Below, piece after piece: positions 10,705-21,889 of a stretch of DNA of 64,000 bases. Below the pieces are notes generated by a model that was not told the DNA's origin, searched no databases, and was given only the letters and a program-made list of their open reading frames with translations. A program made the translations under genes and the position numbers. The DNA lies in NCBI GenBank assembly GCA_022494885.1, contig JAGVSM010002388.1:605693-669692 (forward strand), read 5' to 3'. This DNA is from Micrasema longulum (Eukaryota > Arthropoda > Insecta > Trichoptera > Brachycentridae). How positions within the stretch are numbered: the stretch's first letter is position 1; every line of letters begins with the position of its first letter.

Positions 10705-10895
10705 AAGAATCTCGTCTCGGGTTCGATTTCTGGCAAGGCATTCAAATATTTATTTTTGGGTTCAATTTATTTGGCTCAAGACTGGTACCGAAGCCTATTA
10801 CCGATCACTGATCACCTAAACTTCGTGTAACAAATGATTAAGCTGTCCTGCTTTTGGTGTGCTAATGCAGTACCGTATGCATCTCTGGACATGGA
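10705..10895 (+). repeat. SINE-A copy, worn
   Basis: Contains a B box (GGGTTCGATTTC, 10719-10730) and then body blocks in the same order as the copy at 38625: an ACTGGTACCGAAGCC-like block, ACCTAAACTTCGTGTAACAA and a GCAGTACCGTATGCATC-like end. The A box region is decayed. Confidence 0.6.
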
Positions 10896-11324
10896 AAAAG
10901 TAAAGATAAATAGTGATGATTATCAAACTAACCTTTAGTGTAAGAAGTTACTGTTAGTATGCTTTGTATGTTTTAAGTAGAATGTTATCTCCAATAATCA
11001 TTAATTTTAAATCAATTTTTTAAATGTTATTTGGGTTTTTTTATTTTTTTATTATTGCGCGATTAAAAAAAACATTTTTTTAAGAATGGCAAAATTGTAT
11101 GATTTCAGAATTTTGCGTTCGTTTTAACAGACTACAGCCTTAACGAATTAAGAAAACGGCAAATTAATAAAATAATTCTAAAAAAAAGTATATATTTTTA
11201 AAAATACCAATTGGGATTTTTTAAATTCCATTTTGACGTTTTTTCGGAAATCGTTTAGTGTAAAGACGTTAGGGATGAAAAAAAAACACAATTTAAGTAT
11301 TTTGAGGACAAGGTTAAATTGGGT
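10896..11324. other. Unassigned spacer
   Basis: Mostly A/T. No coding or repeat signal recognised. Confidence 0.35.
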
Positions 11325-11440
11325 TGTGGTCCCGTGGCTAGTCTAACGAAATCACACCCTACCCCAACTTGATTTCCATTTTTTAATAGTGAGTTATTTA
11401 TAACTAGTTGAAAATATTACCAAAATTAAAATATTTGTGT
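11325..11440 (+). repeat. SINE-C copy with internal deletion
   Basis: The head GGTTGTGGTCCCGTGGCTAG is followed, after a gap where the B box should be, by CCCTACCCCAACTTGATT and the SINE-C tail (AATAGTGAGTTATTTATAAC, AGTTGAAAAT). Compare the reversed copies at 32640 and 39705. Confidence 0.7.
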
Positions 11441-11811
11441 TAATTATAAGAACACTTTTATTCCTTTTTTATTAAAAAAAAAAACATAAAATTGCATTGC
11501 TAAACGATAAACTTTCAGTAGTCGATTGAATTTCAAAACATTAGAAAATCACAATGCATCTGCATTTTTTTTAATTCTCGAAAAAGAAAATATTATTTAA
11601 ACAATAAGAATTTATTTTTGTGAAGTAACCGTAATGAGCAGACGGTCGACTAAGAAACCAAAATATTCTTTGAAATTTAAGAAATTTATACTCTAGTGGG
11701 TAAAAATGCAAAGATATTATACCGTTGAGGATGAGCAAATGGCAATAAAAAAACTGACAAAGATAAAAAGATAATTATTTTCTTATACCACATAATATTA
11801 ATATTAATACT
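11441..11811. other. Unassigned spacer
   Basis: AT-rich, no supported feature. Confidence 0.35.
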
Positions 11812-11875
11812 ACGCAATAAGCCCACCAATGTACAAATAACATTATGTACAAAAAATTAAATAAATATTAAGCTT
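11812..11875 (+). mobile_element. LINE 3' tail scrap
   Basis: GCAATAAGCCCACCAATGTA and the following ATTATGTACAAAAAATTAAA duplicate the last 70 bases of the LINE at 813-1198. No coding part remains. Confidence 0.65.
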
Positions 11876-11989
11876 CATTCACTATTAAATTTTAGCGATG
11901 GATCACGTTTGAAAGCTGCAACGGAATGTCGCTAATTTGTTCACAGATAACCAAAAAAATATTCATAAAAGCTAACGTACCAAAAACTA

Positions 11990-12265
11990 CGAAACATCTT
12001 CCTGCCATTATTATATGTTAATGTGTTAGCATCCAAAGTCCCGGCCAGATATATTTTGTGAATGGTTCTATGAATCAGCAGCAATTTCAAGTAGTGTTTC
12101 AGCATATTTTTTGACATTTTTAGAAACTCTTAAACCTCCTTAACGACCTTGTATTTGTATGCAAGATAGTGCACCATGTCATCAGGCAAAGTCTATAAAA
12201 AAAACCTTTAATCACTTTAAAACTCTACAAGTCCCAATCCATCCCTTAACATTTGAAAAGAAAAT
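11990..12265 (+). pseudogene. Tc1-like transposase fragment
   Basis: Plus-strand frames give GSMNQQQFQ-like sequence and then CMQDSAPCHQAKSIKKTF at about 12150-12210. The latter is the QDxAPCH..xSIKxxF block around the second catalytic aspartate of Tc1-type DDE transposases (usually QDGAPCH or QDNAPCH). Upstream, SKVPARYIL and FQVVFQHIF are compatible with the preceding strands of the same domain. Frameshifts and stops interrupt it, and I do not see the downstream PDLNPIE motif. No terminal inverted repeats were identified. Confidence 0.65.
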
Positions 12266-13110
12266 ATCGAAATTGCTTGTTTTGGTAGCGACGTAAGTCA
12301 AATAATACAATGCTGTATATCAGGTAGGTTTATGAAGAAATTCAGAGGTTTTTTCAAATAAAATAACTTGTTAATATACTGGTAAACCATATGATTTTTT
12401 TTAACTTTCTTTTTATGCGCCATGATTAATAACTTTTTTATGTTATTTTTGAAATTTATTCGCGAGTGACATCTCAAGTTCTCTTCTCCTCTTTTTGATG
12501 AATTTTGCTCATTCATTATCTATCTTGCCGTAAACCGAAAACCTATCACAACTCAAGCGAGTTGTGTTGGGTTTTCTATAAGTATCATTGGTTAATTATT
12601 GTTGATTGGCTGATTGGTTAATTGGTAGGTAATACCCGATATTGAATGTATTACGTATTACATTGGTAATTACATCGAACTATGTAAAAACAATTGACAA
12701 TGTTTTTAATATAAATTTCAGACCTGTAATTTTAGTGCTAAAGAGCCAAATCTGGAACTAGCATTATTTTTACGAATTTGCAGAGTAGGTACTATATAAT
12801 TACATGTGACGATTAAAAATAATAATGAAATATAAAAGATAAATTGCTATTTTTTTCATCATGTTACTTTAATGATTTTTGATTCTTTCGTTATTTATTT
12901 TATTTATAAATAATAAAGTAATTTTTTACTTAGAAAAATAAGTCTCTCTTCCTTTGTATTCGCACCAGCATAACCTTTATTCGCGACTTGTTATAGTCAC
13001 CCTTGCATACTGGGTATACGTCTCCCCAGCCCCGATTCAGCTTTGAGTGAGGGATGAAGGTAAACTAAACACAGAGGATGAATGCCTCGCAGTACTTATG
13101 ATTTGAACAA
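12266..13110. other. Spacer with an imperfect hairpin
   Basis: At 12539-12574 the arms AAACCTATCACAACTC and GAGTTGTGTTGGGTTT pair around the loop AAGC, with the inner 8 bp perfect. The rest holds nothing I recognise. Confidence 0.45.
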
Positions 13111-13114
13111 ACCA

Positions 13115-13235
13115 TTTGACGGCCACTGTGACGGAGTGATAAAGCATTGGCCTTTTGAACGATGGGTCGGGATTTGATGTCTTTTTCGATCCACTTGGTT
13201 TGTTGTAAAACAAAATGGTTTGAATGAAATACATT
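13115..13235 (+). repeat. tRNA-like SINE head, fourth family
   Basis: GGCCACTGTGACGGAGTGAT followed by AAAGCATTGGCC and, about 30 bases on, GGTCGGGATTTGATGTC resembles a tRNA-derived head with decayed A and B boxes. It does not match SINE-A, B or C and was seen once. Confidence 0.4.
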
Positions 13236-14545
13236 ATGTATTTACTTATTTATTTATTTTACAGAAACAAAGAGTCGAAAATGATTAAATAACACAATAA
13301 AGATAAGGTTTAAAGACGGACAAGCGAAGTTTCTTAATAAAAATCATACATATCAAATTGCGGTACAACAAAAGGGTCTGTTTGTGTGTATTTGTATAAG
13401 TGTTCAGGTGTGTGTAAGCGTGAGCATAATTAAACAGGAAGTAAGAGCGTTTTGCAGTCAGAGAGAATAAGTCTTTATTTATTTTTTAATAAATTAAGGG
13501 GCATGTTAAATATTAAAAAAAAAATAAGTTTGAGCAAGAACGATAGAAAAAAGAGTGTTGTGCATAGTTAGTATTACAGACTGGCAGATGGAATATAAAA
13601 TTATTTCTTGTCACGCAAAAGGCGATATAAAAATGAATTTTTGAGAAAAGATTAAAAAGGCTAATTTATAATTTAATAATTTACAAAAAAAGCATAATTC
13701 AGATTTAGTACGTCTATTTTCAAGCGTAAAAAATCCATTTTGTTTGTGCAAAAAGTTTTTTTGTTTTTATAATCTAGGTATTTAAAAAAAATTGTTGAAT
13801 ATTTTCAATCCTTTCAATGTTTGTTATGTATTATGGGCTCCACACAACGGATGCAAACTCCAAATTACTGCGATATTATATTTTATTATCACGACAAATT
13901 GAAATTTTTATCATTAATTTACTAAACTTAATAATCATTTTTATGTCCCGACATGCAAAGAATAATATACTTTTTAAATTTATCATTCTTATTTTTTTAA
14001 ACAAATAACACTCATGGCTTTTATTTTACAGGCTTATTAGGTTTAAAAAAAACTTAGTAACTATGGGTACGTTTTCGTGTCACTCTTTTTAAAATATTTT
14101 TCTCTAAAAGGCATGTCTATTTACTTATCTATGAATTTAAGTTCAAGTTAAGTTTCAAAGTTAAAAAGTACTTTCAAAAAAGTGTTTTTATGAAAACCAT
14201 TAATTAAGTTATCCAGATATTTTTTTGGAAACCTCAGCTGTTGAAACAATTAGAAGAACATAAATCTTGCAATGAATAAGAAAGGCCAGAAAATTATTTT
14301 TTTAAGTCAGAATTTCAAATGGAAAAATGTATTTAAAGCGTTTTATCCGTATACCGATAATATGCCTAAAATTATTTATCTCACATCAGTAAAAAGTATT
14401 TACACACGATTGCCAATTCATTATATTATTGTAAATACACTAATATTTAACTAACCCAACCTTATTTACCAACACGCGTATTTTAAATTGCGCCATTTTG
14501 GTTATGCAAACGTAAACAAAACTGAATTCTGTTCATTTAAACAAA
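13236..14545. other. Unassigned spacer
   Basis: Begins with a (TTTA)n run (13236-13260), possibly an antisense LINE tail. The remaining open frames (13817-14008, 14272-14454) are A/T-driven and without motifs. Confidence 0.35.
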
Positions 14546-14549
14546 TGTA

Positions 14550-14720
14550 AGTGAATGTAAATATATAACCACTTACCGACTTATTATGTCTACTGATTTC
14601 GTCAGGGCACTCACTACACCAACCACAAACATGCAAATACTAAAATACACTTGAAACTTAACCATCACCGCAGTATTTACGAAAAAATACATGAATTACT
14701 TTTAGAGTTGTACAAGGATG
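14550..14720 (-). mobile_element. Penelope-type end fragment G, copy 1
   Basis: Matches 58385-58560 over most of its length (CCACTTACCGACTT, TTATGTCTAC, CGTCAGG-CACTCACTACAC, ACATGCAAATACTAAAATAC). This copy has lost the AAACCGGT-type block kept at 58424. It is assigned to Penelope-like element ends only by that signature. Confidence 0.5.
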
Positions 14721-14908
14721 CAAACATGCACTAAAAATCATGTTAATATTTAGTGGTATGTATGAGAATTAGTGGAGGTAGAGGTTTGGGAATTAGAGGG
14801 ACTAAGAGGTTGAAAGTAACATGACTGGTTAATTTGTAAAGTGGGAAAGAGGTTTTACATCAATTTATTAACATTAATTAAAATGTTTGAACACAAAGTT
14901 AATGCTTT

Positions 14909-15077
14909 GGCGGCCTTCGAGGTGTAGTGGTTAAGGTGCTTGACTCGCGCTCAGAAGGTTCCGAGTTCGTTCTCGGCGAGAACAAAATAACTTCATGTGA
15001 TTTTGATCAAGTTTGGGTGTGCTGTAATTCACCACTGTTATTGGGATTCCTGGCCTGTTGTGTTGCAAAAAAAAAGT
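14909..15077 (+). repeat. SINE-B copy
   Basis: A tRNA-derived SINE. GGCGGCCTTCGAGGTGTAGT leads into the A box (GTAGTGGTTAAGGTG), then a B box-like GGTTCCGAGTTCGTTC, a body with TCACCACTGTTATTGG and CCTGGCCTGTTGTG, and an A run at 15067-15075. Polymerase III would transcribe such an element. The B box has drifted, so activity is doubtful. Confidence 0.85.
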
Positions 15078-15349
15078 TGATTTAAAATTAAATTATTTGA
15101 TAACATATCGATCGAAATGCAAAAACAGTTATTTTAGTTCAAAGTACTTGACGAGTTTGATGTCGTAAATAAATTTCTTTCTACCTATCACTTATGTACG
15201 TAACAATCTTTTGGTGTTAGGCCGATTTATTTGAGGATTTTTGTCACACTGATAATTTTATCAGTTCATCGCAAAATACCATACAACTGCGTAGTAATTA
15301 TTCCGTTTTTTTTTATTTGGCACTCATTAAAAAGTTTATTAAATTTTAT

Positions 15350-15565
15350 CATCATCATGTGTTACAGGACGGTAAGGTGATTAGTCTAACGCTCCGGGAA
15401 CTATATTAGGGGCAGTGAAATATTGTACTGTTAAACCACAGTATAAACAAAAACAATATGTTAACCCTTCTAGGAATCGAGCCCAAGAGTGTAGTCTTTG
15501 AGTCACAATTGCTCGTCCAGGATTCTGGTTTTATTGCACATACAAAACTGTATTTTTAATTTACC
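15350..15565 (-). repeat. SINE-A copy plus short flank repeat
   Basis: Reversed SINE-A: a TGTTACAGGACGGTAAGGTG-type start, AACGCTCCGGGAACTATATT, a GAAATATTG block, and the reversed B box GAATCGAGCCC at 15476. It runs into the flank repeat at 15516-15565 also present at 1375-1435. Confidence 0.6.
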
Positions 15566-16620
15566 AGCGTGCAGACCTCAAACTACTGCAAAACTACTGT
15601 TTTTTTAGGTATTTTTTTCTGTCGTAGTACAAGTTTAATAACCCTTATTAGATAGTCAAAGGAACTTTTTATAATATTAAAAAAGCTGTTTACTTTTTTC
15701 TTTTAATTTTCGACTTCAATAACTAAATAAAGCTTTTTAAAAATTACGAACAACGAAATTAACATGTTAAATCCATGATTTTATGCGAATCATCTGAAGA
15801 GTGAAATCAGTTTTCCAATATACAAACATGTACGTAATTTAACCAGGAATTCTCTCACACGAATCGAATCTGTGTTGACTCGATGCTTCAAATTCGCTGG
15901 TGAATTCTAGTTCGATTTAGTCCCTTTGAATGCAGACACATTATTATGTTTGGATGATTCTGAAATTGTCTTCATTCAAATTACCGCAACCAAAACGGAT
16001 ATTAGGCATTGTAAATGTTTGAGTAATCCGTTGTACAAAACAATGCCTTGTGGTGGCTTGCATACCCATTAAACCTATAAACCATAAAATAAAACATAGA
16101 ACTACAGAAATGACGTTAAGAATAAAGAAAAATGATATGTAGAGGTAAATAAAATTTCCGTTATTATGAAATATACATTTAACCCTTAAAATACTGTGCT
16201 ACAAAACTCATTTACACGCGGCGATACAACATCGTGTTACTTCAAGCAATATACGGAATATTGTGAGGTTTAAACATTGGAAGAATAAAAATGTATTTAC
16301 CTACCTTAGAGTATATTATAGTAAAATTATTCCTTTTTCATAATTTGAAAAAAATATTATATGATTTAAGCTTATAAAAGTGGTATAAATTAATAATCAT
16401 AAATACGCCGGTCATAAAACTAGCGTGCACTCTCGCTCATTGTCTATAACCGACTGATTGAAAGAATTTCTTAATTTGTTTTTGTCTATTTCACACAAAC
16501 ACTAGCCACAAAACAGAGTCTATGTCTTTTTTGTTACAAATTATATTTTCGAGCTCTTTCTTATACAAAGTAAAGATATATTTTTTGTGTTAAAATCTAG
16601 CATGTAAATAAACATTTTAG
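15566..16620. other. Unassigned spacer
   Basis: No supported gene. A/T-rich with no repeat shared elsewhere that I recognised. Confidence 0.4.
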
Positions 16621-16625
16621 TTTCC

Positions 16626-17210
16626 AATATGTTATTTTTTTGAGTGATACCGTGTGTGTTGGATTTGTTCCGACATTTAAGCTACCATTGCAGCCCAAAA
16701 GATAAGAATCCCCTGGAAACGGAAGCAGTTTACAAACTAAGTTGCCAAGGATGTGATAAATTGTACATAGAACAAACAGGGCGCACAGCAAAGAAAGGGA
16801 TTGACGAACATAAAAGAGCGTGTAAACTTGGGCATCCTGACAAATCTGCAATAGCGGAATACTTTTAAGACACCGGACATTTTTTCGCATTTGAACCAAA
16901 GATTTTGTATAAACCCAGTAATTGCAGTGCACGAATAATAAAAGAGGCAATTGAAATACCCAGACACCCAAATAACATAAACAAAGACGACGGGCTTAAA
17001 TTAAACTCAACTTGGTTCCCAGCACTACATACTACAAAAATGAATAGAAATGTGCCTACTGTTGACTGCGACACGGTACAAATGACTTGTAGTTAACACA
17101 CACTTTTTTCTACTAATACTCAGTTTACCTTGAAGATGGCTCCTGCAATGGTAGCCGAAACGTCGGAACAAATCCAACACATACGGTATCACCCAAAAAA
17201 GAAACATATT
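16626..17210 (+). mobile_element. Penelope-like element relic with inverted ends
   Basis: A GIY-YIG endonuclease remnant (16683-17096) lies between two inverted arms of about 68 bp: 16626-16693 and the reverse complement of 17143-17210. Both contain the blocks GATACCGT, TTGGATTTGTTCCGAC and CTACCATTGCAG. The right arm keeps GCCGAAACGTCGGAAC, a pattern I associate with Penelope-like ends. Inverted or truncated end repeats are known for Penelope-like elements. Only the 3' coding end is present; the reverse transcriptase is absent. Confidence 0.8.
16683..17096 (+). pseudogene. GIY-YIG endonuclease of a Penelope-like element
   Basis: In Penelope-like elements this domain follows the reverse transcriptase and nicks DNA for integration. 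Visible blocks are ETEAVYKLSCQGCDKLYIEQ, TGRTAKKGIDEHKRACKLG, DKSAIAEYF, a stop (TAA, 16866-16868), then in the same frame DTGHFFAFEPKILYKPSN and RIIKEAIEIPRH. The order VYK..C..C..YI..TGR..EHK..AIAEY..DTGH fits the family well. The normal YIG appears as YIE, so a conserved glycine is lost. One in-frame stop and the missing reverse transcriptase make it inactive. It runs to the stop at 17096. Confidence 0.85.
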
Positions 17211-17264
17211 GATAACAGTGACCATAAAAACCTTCACACCTATTTATTTTACTTTCGAATTCCG

Positions 17265-17385
17265 ATGTGAAAATGTCCATTAGAAGATTACAAAAAAGGA
17301 TAACTTTCTCATTTTATAAATAAGAGAAGTATATCAAGTCTTGTATCCTATACGAGAAGAAACTCGTGTCACATCATAATTTAAA
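17265..17385 (-). repeat. Repeat D tail, reversed
   Basis: AAAATGTCCATTAGAAGATT to TATATCAAGTCTTGTATCC is the reverse complement of 3610-3705, and the last part (17339-17380) also matches 2430-2490 in reverse. It abuts the Penelope-like element. Confidence 0.6.
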
Positions 17386-17850
17386 AAAAATACTTACTTG
17401 TTTATTTTTATTACCTTATACTTGTTTTTTTATTTTTTACCATTATATCAAATTGCACTGTAGTATTGGCAAATACGTATTTCATAGATACATATTTTTA
17501 TTTCTTATTTTTTCGTAATAATATATGCTTGCTTGTTTTTTAATTTAACTTAAAAATGTCTTTCTTGCTTACCGTAACACTTTATTTATTGTTTGCCTTA
17601 CAGAATTTATTTCATAAGCTTATATCTTTGCATTTTTTGTTTATATGCTTACTTTTTTTTCTTGCATACCTTTGTTATTATTGTTTTTTTTACTTTGTAA
17701 AACTTTTTATCATATTCTTTCTAACTAATTTCACATATTTTTTCTGTATATTCTGTTTATTATTTAGTATGTTAGCATGTAATCCATTTTTATTTTTTGT
17801 AAATGCCTTTTGGGCGTTAATGAACAAAATAAATAAATAAATAAATAAAC
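17386..17850 (+). mobile_element. T-rich LINE 3' UTR and (AAAT)n tail
   Basis: A T-rich stretch ending GTAAATGCCTTTTGGGCGTT, followed by (AAAT)n at 17827-17850, has the look of a plus-strand LINE 3' end. The 94-residue hydrophobic open frame inside it (17556-17840) is a by-product of T richness, with no N-terminal or domain signal. The assignment rests on composition and the tail only. Confidence 0.4.
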
Positions 17851-18600
17851 ACACAAGACTTAAGTTATATCTAGCATTGTTGTAAAGTGAACTGTTTGTA
17901 GCCTACGAGTTCATTATAAAACAGTGCGCGCCATCATTTACTATCCACAATTTTCTAATATTTCAAATATTCTCAGTTATAAGTTGTAATAGTAACATAA
18001 ATTTAAAAATCATAAATATTATTCATTTTATTTTGGAAATAACGATTCAATTATTTATATTCAGTTCATACAAGTAGTGGGCGCCGCGTCGCGCAATGTC
18101 CATTCCTAAGAATCTTCAGAGTTTTGAAGTGGTAGAAACGTAATTACATCTCCTGTCCCTTGCACCCTCCACCGTTTCGCCCCTCACGAATAACTCCATC
18201 AAATAAGTTTTCACAGAGTTTTCCAAGCGTTAATTGAAATTTAATTTAATAGGATACCAGAAGAATTAAAGCGAATTCTTAGAATGAAGAATTTTTAAAG
18301 TAAAACGTAATGCGGAAAATTTTAGTCACTCACGGAAAACATTACGAACACTTCCTACAGTGATCAACAATACTTTACAAAAGATTAGTACTGAATCTAC
18401 CTGGTGTTTTATCAATAATGACAAATATTATACCATATTGAAAACACCTGTTTTAATAAGTAACGTAGAAGTTATTTAAGTCACCGCAATGTTTGTAATC
18501 TTATCATTGGCTTTTTTTTCTTTTATTCAGGAAATAAACAGAACAATTACATTGTTTTTTAGTAAGTAATGTCAGACTTAACTCTAATGGACTAGTGAAG
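17851..18600. other. Unassigned spacer with GC-richer patch
   Basis: Positions 18075-18200 (GGGCGCCGCGTCGCGC, CTCCACCGTTTCGCCCC) are much more GC-rich than the surroundings but open in no useful frame. No copies elsewhere in the window were recognised. Confidence 0.35.
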
Positions 18601-18610
18601 TTTTTATATT

Positions 18611-18680
18611 ATATTTTTGTATTTTTGTATTTTGTATTTTTTTTTTTTTTTTTTTTTTATTATTTTTTTTTTTTTTTTGT
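18611..18680. repeat. Poly-T / (TATTTTTG)n low complexity
   Basis: Repeated TATTTTTG units grade into about 40 nearly uninterrupted T. It may be the reversed poly-A of a retroelement. Confidence 0.8.
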
Positions 18681-18780
18681 ATTTTATATACAACTAAAAG
18701 TAGTTAAAGCGTCAAAATCAACTTAAAAAAGTTTTGTTTAAAAGTATCTAGTCAGTATTTAAATAAGTGAAATAAATTAA

Positions 18781-18890
18781 CAATGTTTATGTATGTCAAA
18801 ATGCTTGCAGACTGGCTAGATTTCCTCCCTAGGGAGTTATTCATATTCCCTTCTCAAAAGTTCTCCCTCTCTGTTGAAATAATTTTAAAG
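18781..18890. repeat. Repeat D with an inverted junction
   Basis: 18781-18845 is repeat D reversed (TGCTTGCAGACTGGCTAGAT, palindrome CTCCCTAGGGAG at 18825-18836, ATTCATAT). 18843-18890 is repeat D forward (ATATTCCCTTCTCAAAAG, CTCTCTGTTGAAATAA). The switch occurs beside the palindrome. Confidence 0.65.
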
Positions 18891-19410
18891 TGAAAATAAT
18901 ATTAAAAATCAATCAACAAAAATCAATCCCAGAATAAGTTTGCCAACTCATGGGAATACAATTTTGTTTTTGTACATTTTTGTATTTTGAAGTAAAAAAA
19001 AATACTTAAAAAATAAAAAGGTATGAATTTAAACAAATATGAATAAAAAACATGCTCAAATGAAATAAAAATTTTAAGAAAATAAAAATAAATTTATTTA
19101 TTTTTTACATAAACAGCATAAATTGCCTTAAACATGTATTGAACAAAAGTATGAAAAAAAATTTAAATAAATACTTAACAAAAAATAATAAAATTGCATA
19201 ACTATAACAATAGTAACAAGTGGGTAAATACACATAAGCAACCAAAAATATTAAAGAAATAAGTACATAAATATGAAAACTCAAAAAAGGAAAACTTTAT
19301 TATTTATCAAGAAAAGTTTAAGAACTTTATTGCGAGAGAAAAAAAGAAATCCGACTCGTTTTAAAACTTTCAAGTCCAAAACCAATTATATCAGCCTTGT
19401 CCTCATATTG
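18891..19410. other. A-rich spacer
   Basis: Long A-rich sequence, no supported feature. Confidence 0.35.
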
Positions 19411-19414
19411 ATTA

Positions 19415-19557
19415 CCATATCTGTGGAGCCTCGGGATAGGCGAGTGCATGTGGTAGTTGCTCCTAGATCTTGCAGAACAAAAATGGAGATCTGCAGCGGG
19501 TATGTCGACCAGGTTCACGGAAACACACCAACTCCAGCAAATCTTGACAGTCAATGA
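19415..19557 (-). mobile_element. Possible LINE C-terminal scrap
   Basis: Minus-strand translation gives LVDIPAADLHFCSARSRSNY, HMHSPIPRLHRYGNQYED and KADIIGFGLESFK. The order (hydrophobic, SRSNY, SPI, R..N.., DI, SFK) resembles the tail of CR1/Jockey-like LINE proteins seen at 21890, 26890 and 44995. The stretch is GC-richer than its surroundings. The resemblance is weak. Confidence 0.35.
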
Positions 19558-20014
19558 ATGAATTGATCACTTGATAAAGTAATATTATGTATGGCTTGTT
19601 CATATTATAATCATTTGACATTTACAGCGTACATTCATAAATCAGCTTATGTTTAAACATACTTTTTTCTTTAATTTTTACATTTTAGATTTTCATAATA
19701 CAACATTAACTTTAAAATTAATTTATGGGCGCAGGTTTTATTTTTTAATCTTATTTACCAATATATAAATAATATGGAAGTTTGAGTAAAAGAAAATTTC
19801 AAAATTAAAATTTTGTGTTACATTTGTTATTGTATTACAAAAACAATAACAAACGTCAAAATTAAAACAAAATAAAATAATTTCAACAACTCAACAAACA
19901 TTTTTTTTTATCACGCTTTTAAGAAAAAAAGACTTGATTATTTGTTTAATTGGCAGCATACTGATAACATAAAATAAAATAAGATATAGTTCATTAGTGA
20001 AGTAAATCTTAAGA
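19558..20014. other. Unassigned spacer
   Basis: No supported feature. Confidence 0.35.
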
Positions 20015-20110
20015 AAGAAGCTTGTTTAGCTTTGAAACCGGTCGGTGGAAAAATAATACAAAAAATAAGTGGTTGAAAACAAAGTTTTTTCATTTATTTT
20101 ATTATAATAA
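20015..20110 (+). mobile_element. Penelope-type end fragment
   Basis: CTTGTTTAGCTTTGAAACCG, GTCGGTGGAAAA and AAAATAAGTGGTT resemble 26565-26620 (CTTGTTTGGCTTTAAAACCG, GTCGGTGTAAAA) and share AAACCGGT (20035-20042) with the fragments at 55698, 58424 and 60909. Class assignment is by inference. Confidence 0.45.
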
Positions 20111-21885
20111 ATAACCACATAGTTAGTGAATTAAATACAAAATTTATGTAGAGAACCTTTTATTTATATAAAAACAAGCTAAACAGAAAAAATAAATTAG
20201 ATACAGCTCCAAATAATTTTATGAAATATTATAAAAAAATACAATTTTATATTTGTATGATGACAATGTACTGATCATAGTAAGGTATTTTGGGAGAAAC
20301 GAGTCTTTTAAAGAGGAATTCCCTAAGTGTCTAATTTTAATTCCGTTAACGGAACAAAATGATTCTTAACAAATAATTGGCAAACCAAACTGTCCGAAAG
20401 CTCAACAAGAAGTCCCCTCAATAAGCTTCTCTCCTTTCCCCTTTTCTCTCTCTTCTCCACCAGTACCGTCTATACTCTTCCTTCTACTTTGAGCGGAAAT
20501 CTCGCCTTAAATGGCCTATTGTCCTTACATAATTATGCTAAGAATTTGGAAACTCGGGAGCAAATCTTTCAACAAACAGTTTCAAACGCTTTTGTAAAAG
20601 ATTTATTGAAAAATCACTTAATAGGCGTAGGTACCTTAATTAAACACTTCCTCTTTTAAATTCTTACTGATCTCTTAATTGACGTTTTATTTTTCTACAA
20701 TAGTGGAATATCAGGATTTTTATTTTACAATTTTAAGCTAATGAGGGTCTATGAAAAACTGTCGAATAAAAAAATATTTTTTGCTTATTAGTAGCATAAA
20801 AATACTTTTAAATATATAATTTCAAATTACCGCGAAAACGGTTCATTTTACTGGCCACGCGTTTAATACACCATAATTCGGTTAAATTTTGAACTTTGTT
20901 TGTGACCGTTCAAATTTGAAAAGAGCATCGTCGCGAATCTTGACGTCACAATAGTCAAGGCCAAACAAGTCGCAAAAATATTAAAAAAAAAAAAAAAAAA
21001 TTATACTTAAACACATTTCTGCAAAATTCATATTGGTTTCAAAAATACATGATTTAAAAAAATAATTTACATGTTTTTATCATCTTCCAAAATTTTTCTT
21101 AGTCAGAGTAAGAATATAAATCTCCGCTTTAAATTTGTATTTACAAATAATAGTAATACACATTTGTATCTTTAGTGTATCCATACGCCGTTTTACAACA
21201 AAAGTCTAAAAGGATAATCACAGTCGTGACGAGTCGTTTTTATAATTGCAGCTCAGACGTACCCAAGCTTGTTTATGTTTATTGATCTCAATAGGACAAC
21301 TCAAATATTTACCAACTAGAATGCTGTTTTTTTTTTATTTGAAGAGGATTTTTAAGTTAACTTTATTGAAAAAAGTAGAAAAAATGTTAAAAATATGCTT
21401 TAAAAAAAATGTTTTACAGATTATATATAAATAAATTAACTTAGCCCTCTAGCACAGAATCATTGTCATTATAAAAATATTACACCCTACATAGATCTTA
21501 TTATGCGAAATATACGTTACACATTCTGCGTCAACCATTGCATCACGTTCCATTGACGTCACTGCGCCAAAAATCATGTTTGTGACACCTCTACTCTGTT
21601 GTTCCAGAATAGATTTTGTATTAAATATTTACCATCCTCACTTGTCACGTGTGGTTGATTTGTTATTCTGAAATTGCTTGACATACTCAACGTATAAGAT
21701 AAAGCAATGTCCAACAGCAATACACAATTAACTACATTGATACTAATAAATGTTTTCAAACACTGTTTGTTTACATTGAGTTGCTGGGGAAAACCTAAGA
21801 AACACGCAAAAAAAATACTAGTAGACTTGAAATTTTTTTTTCATTATTTATTTATTCAATACGTCTATGAACACCACAAAAATTA
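20111..21885. other. Unassigned spacer
   Basis: Contains a pyrimidine tract at 20425-20465 and an A run at 20982-21000. It also has two TGACGTCA-type stretches (20940-20950, 21553-21563). No gene or shared repeat was recognised. Confidence 0.35.
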
Positions 21886-21889
21886 ATAT

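Noticed and set aside
14909..14980. tRNA gene at the SINE-B head
   Set aside because: A and B box-like sequences are present, but the same head with the same 100-base body recurs elsewhere and no cloverleaf acceptor pairing closes. It is a SINE, not a tRNA gene.
16597..17237. Several minus-strand frames (16597-16971, 16737-16967, 16865-17074, 17025-17237)
   Set aside because: They overlap the plus-strand GIY-YIG frame and are its shadows.
17556..17840. 94-residue hydrophobic open frame, membrane-protein-like
   Set aside because: It lies in T-rich DNA running into an (AAAT)n tail. Phenylalanine and leucine richness follows from base composition, and there is no domain or splice support.
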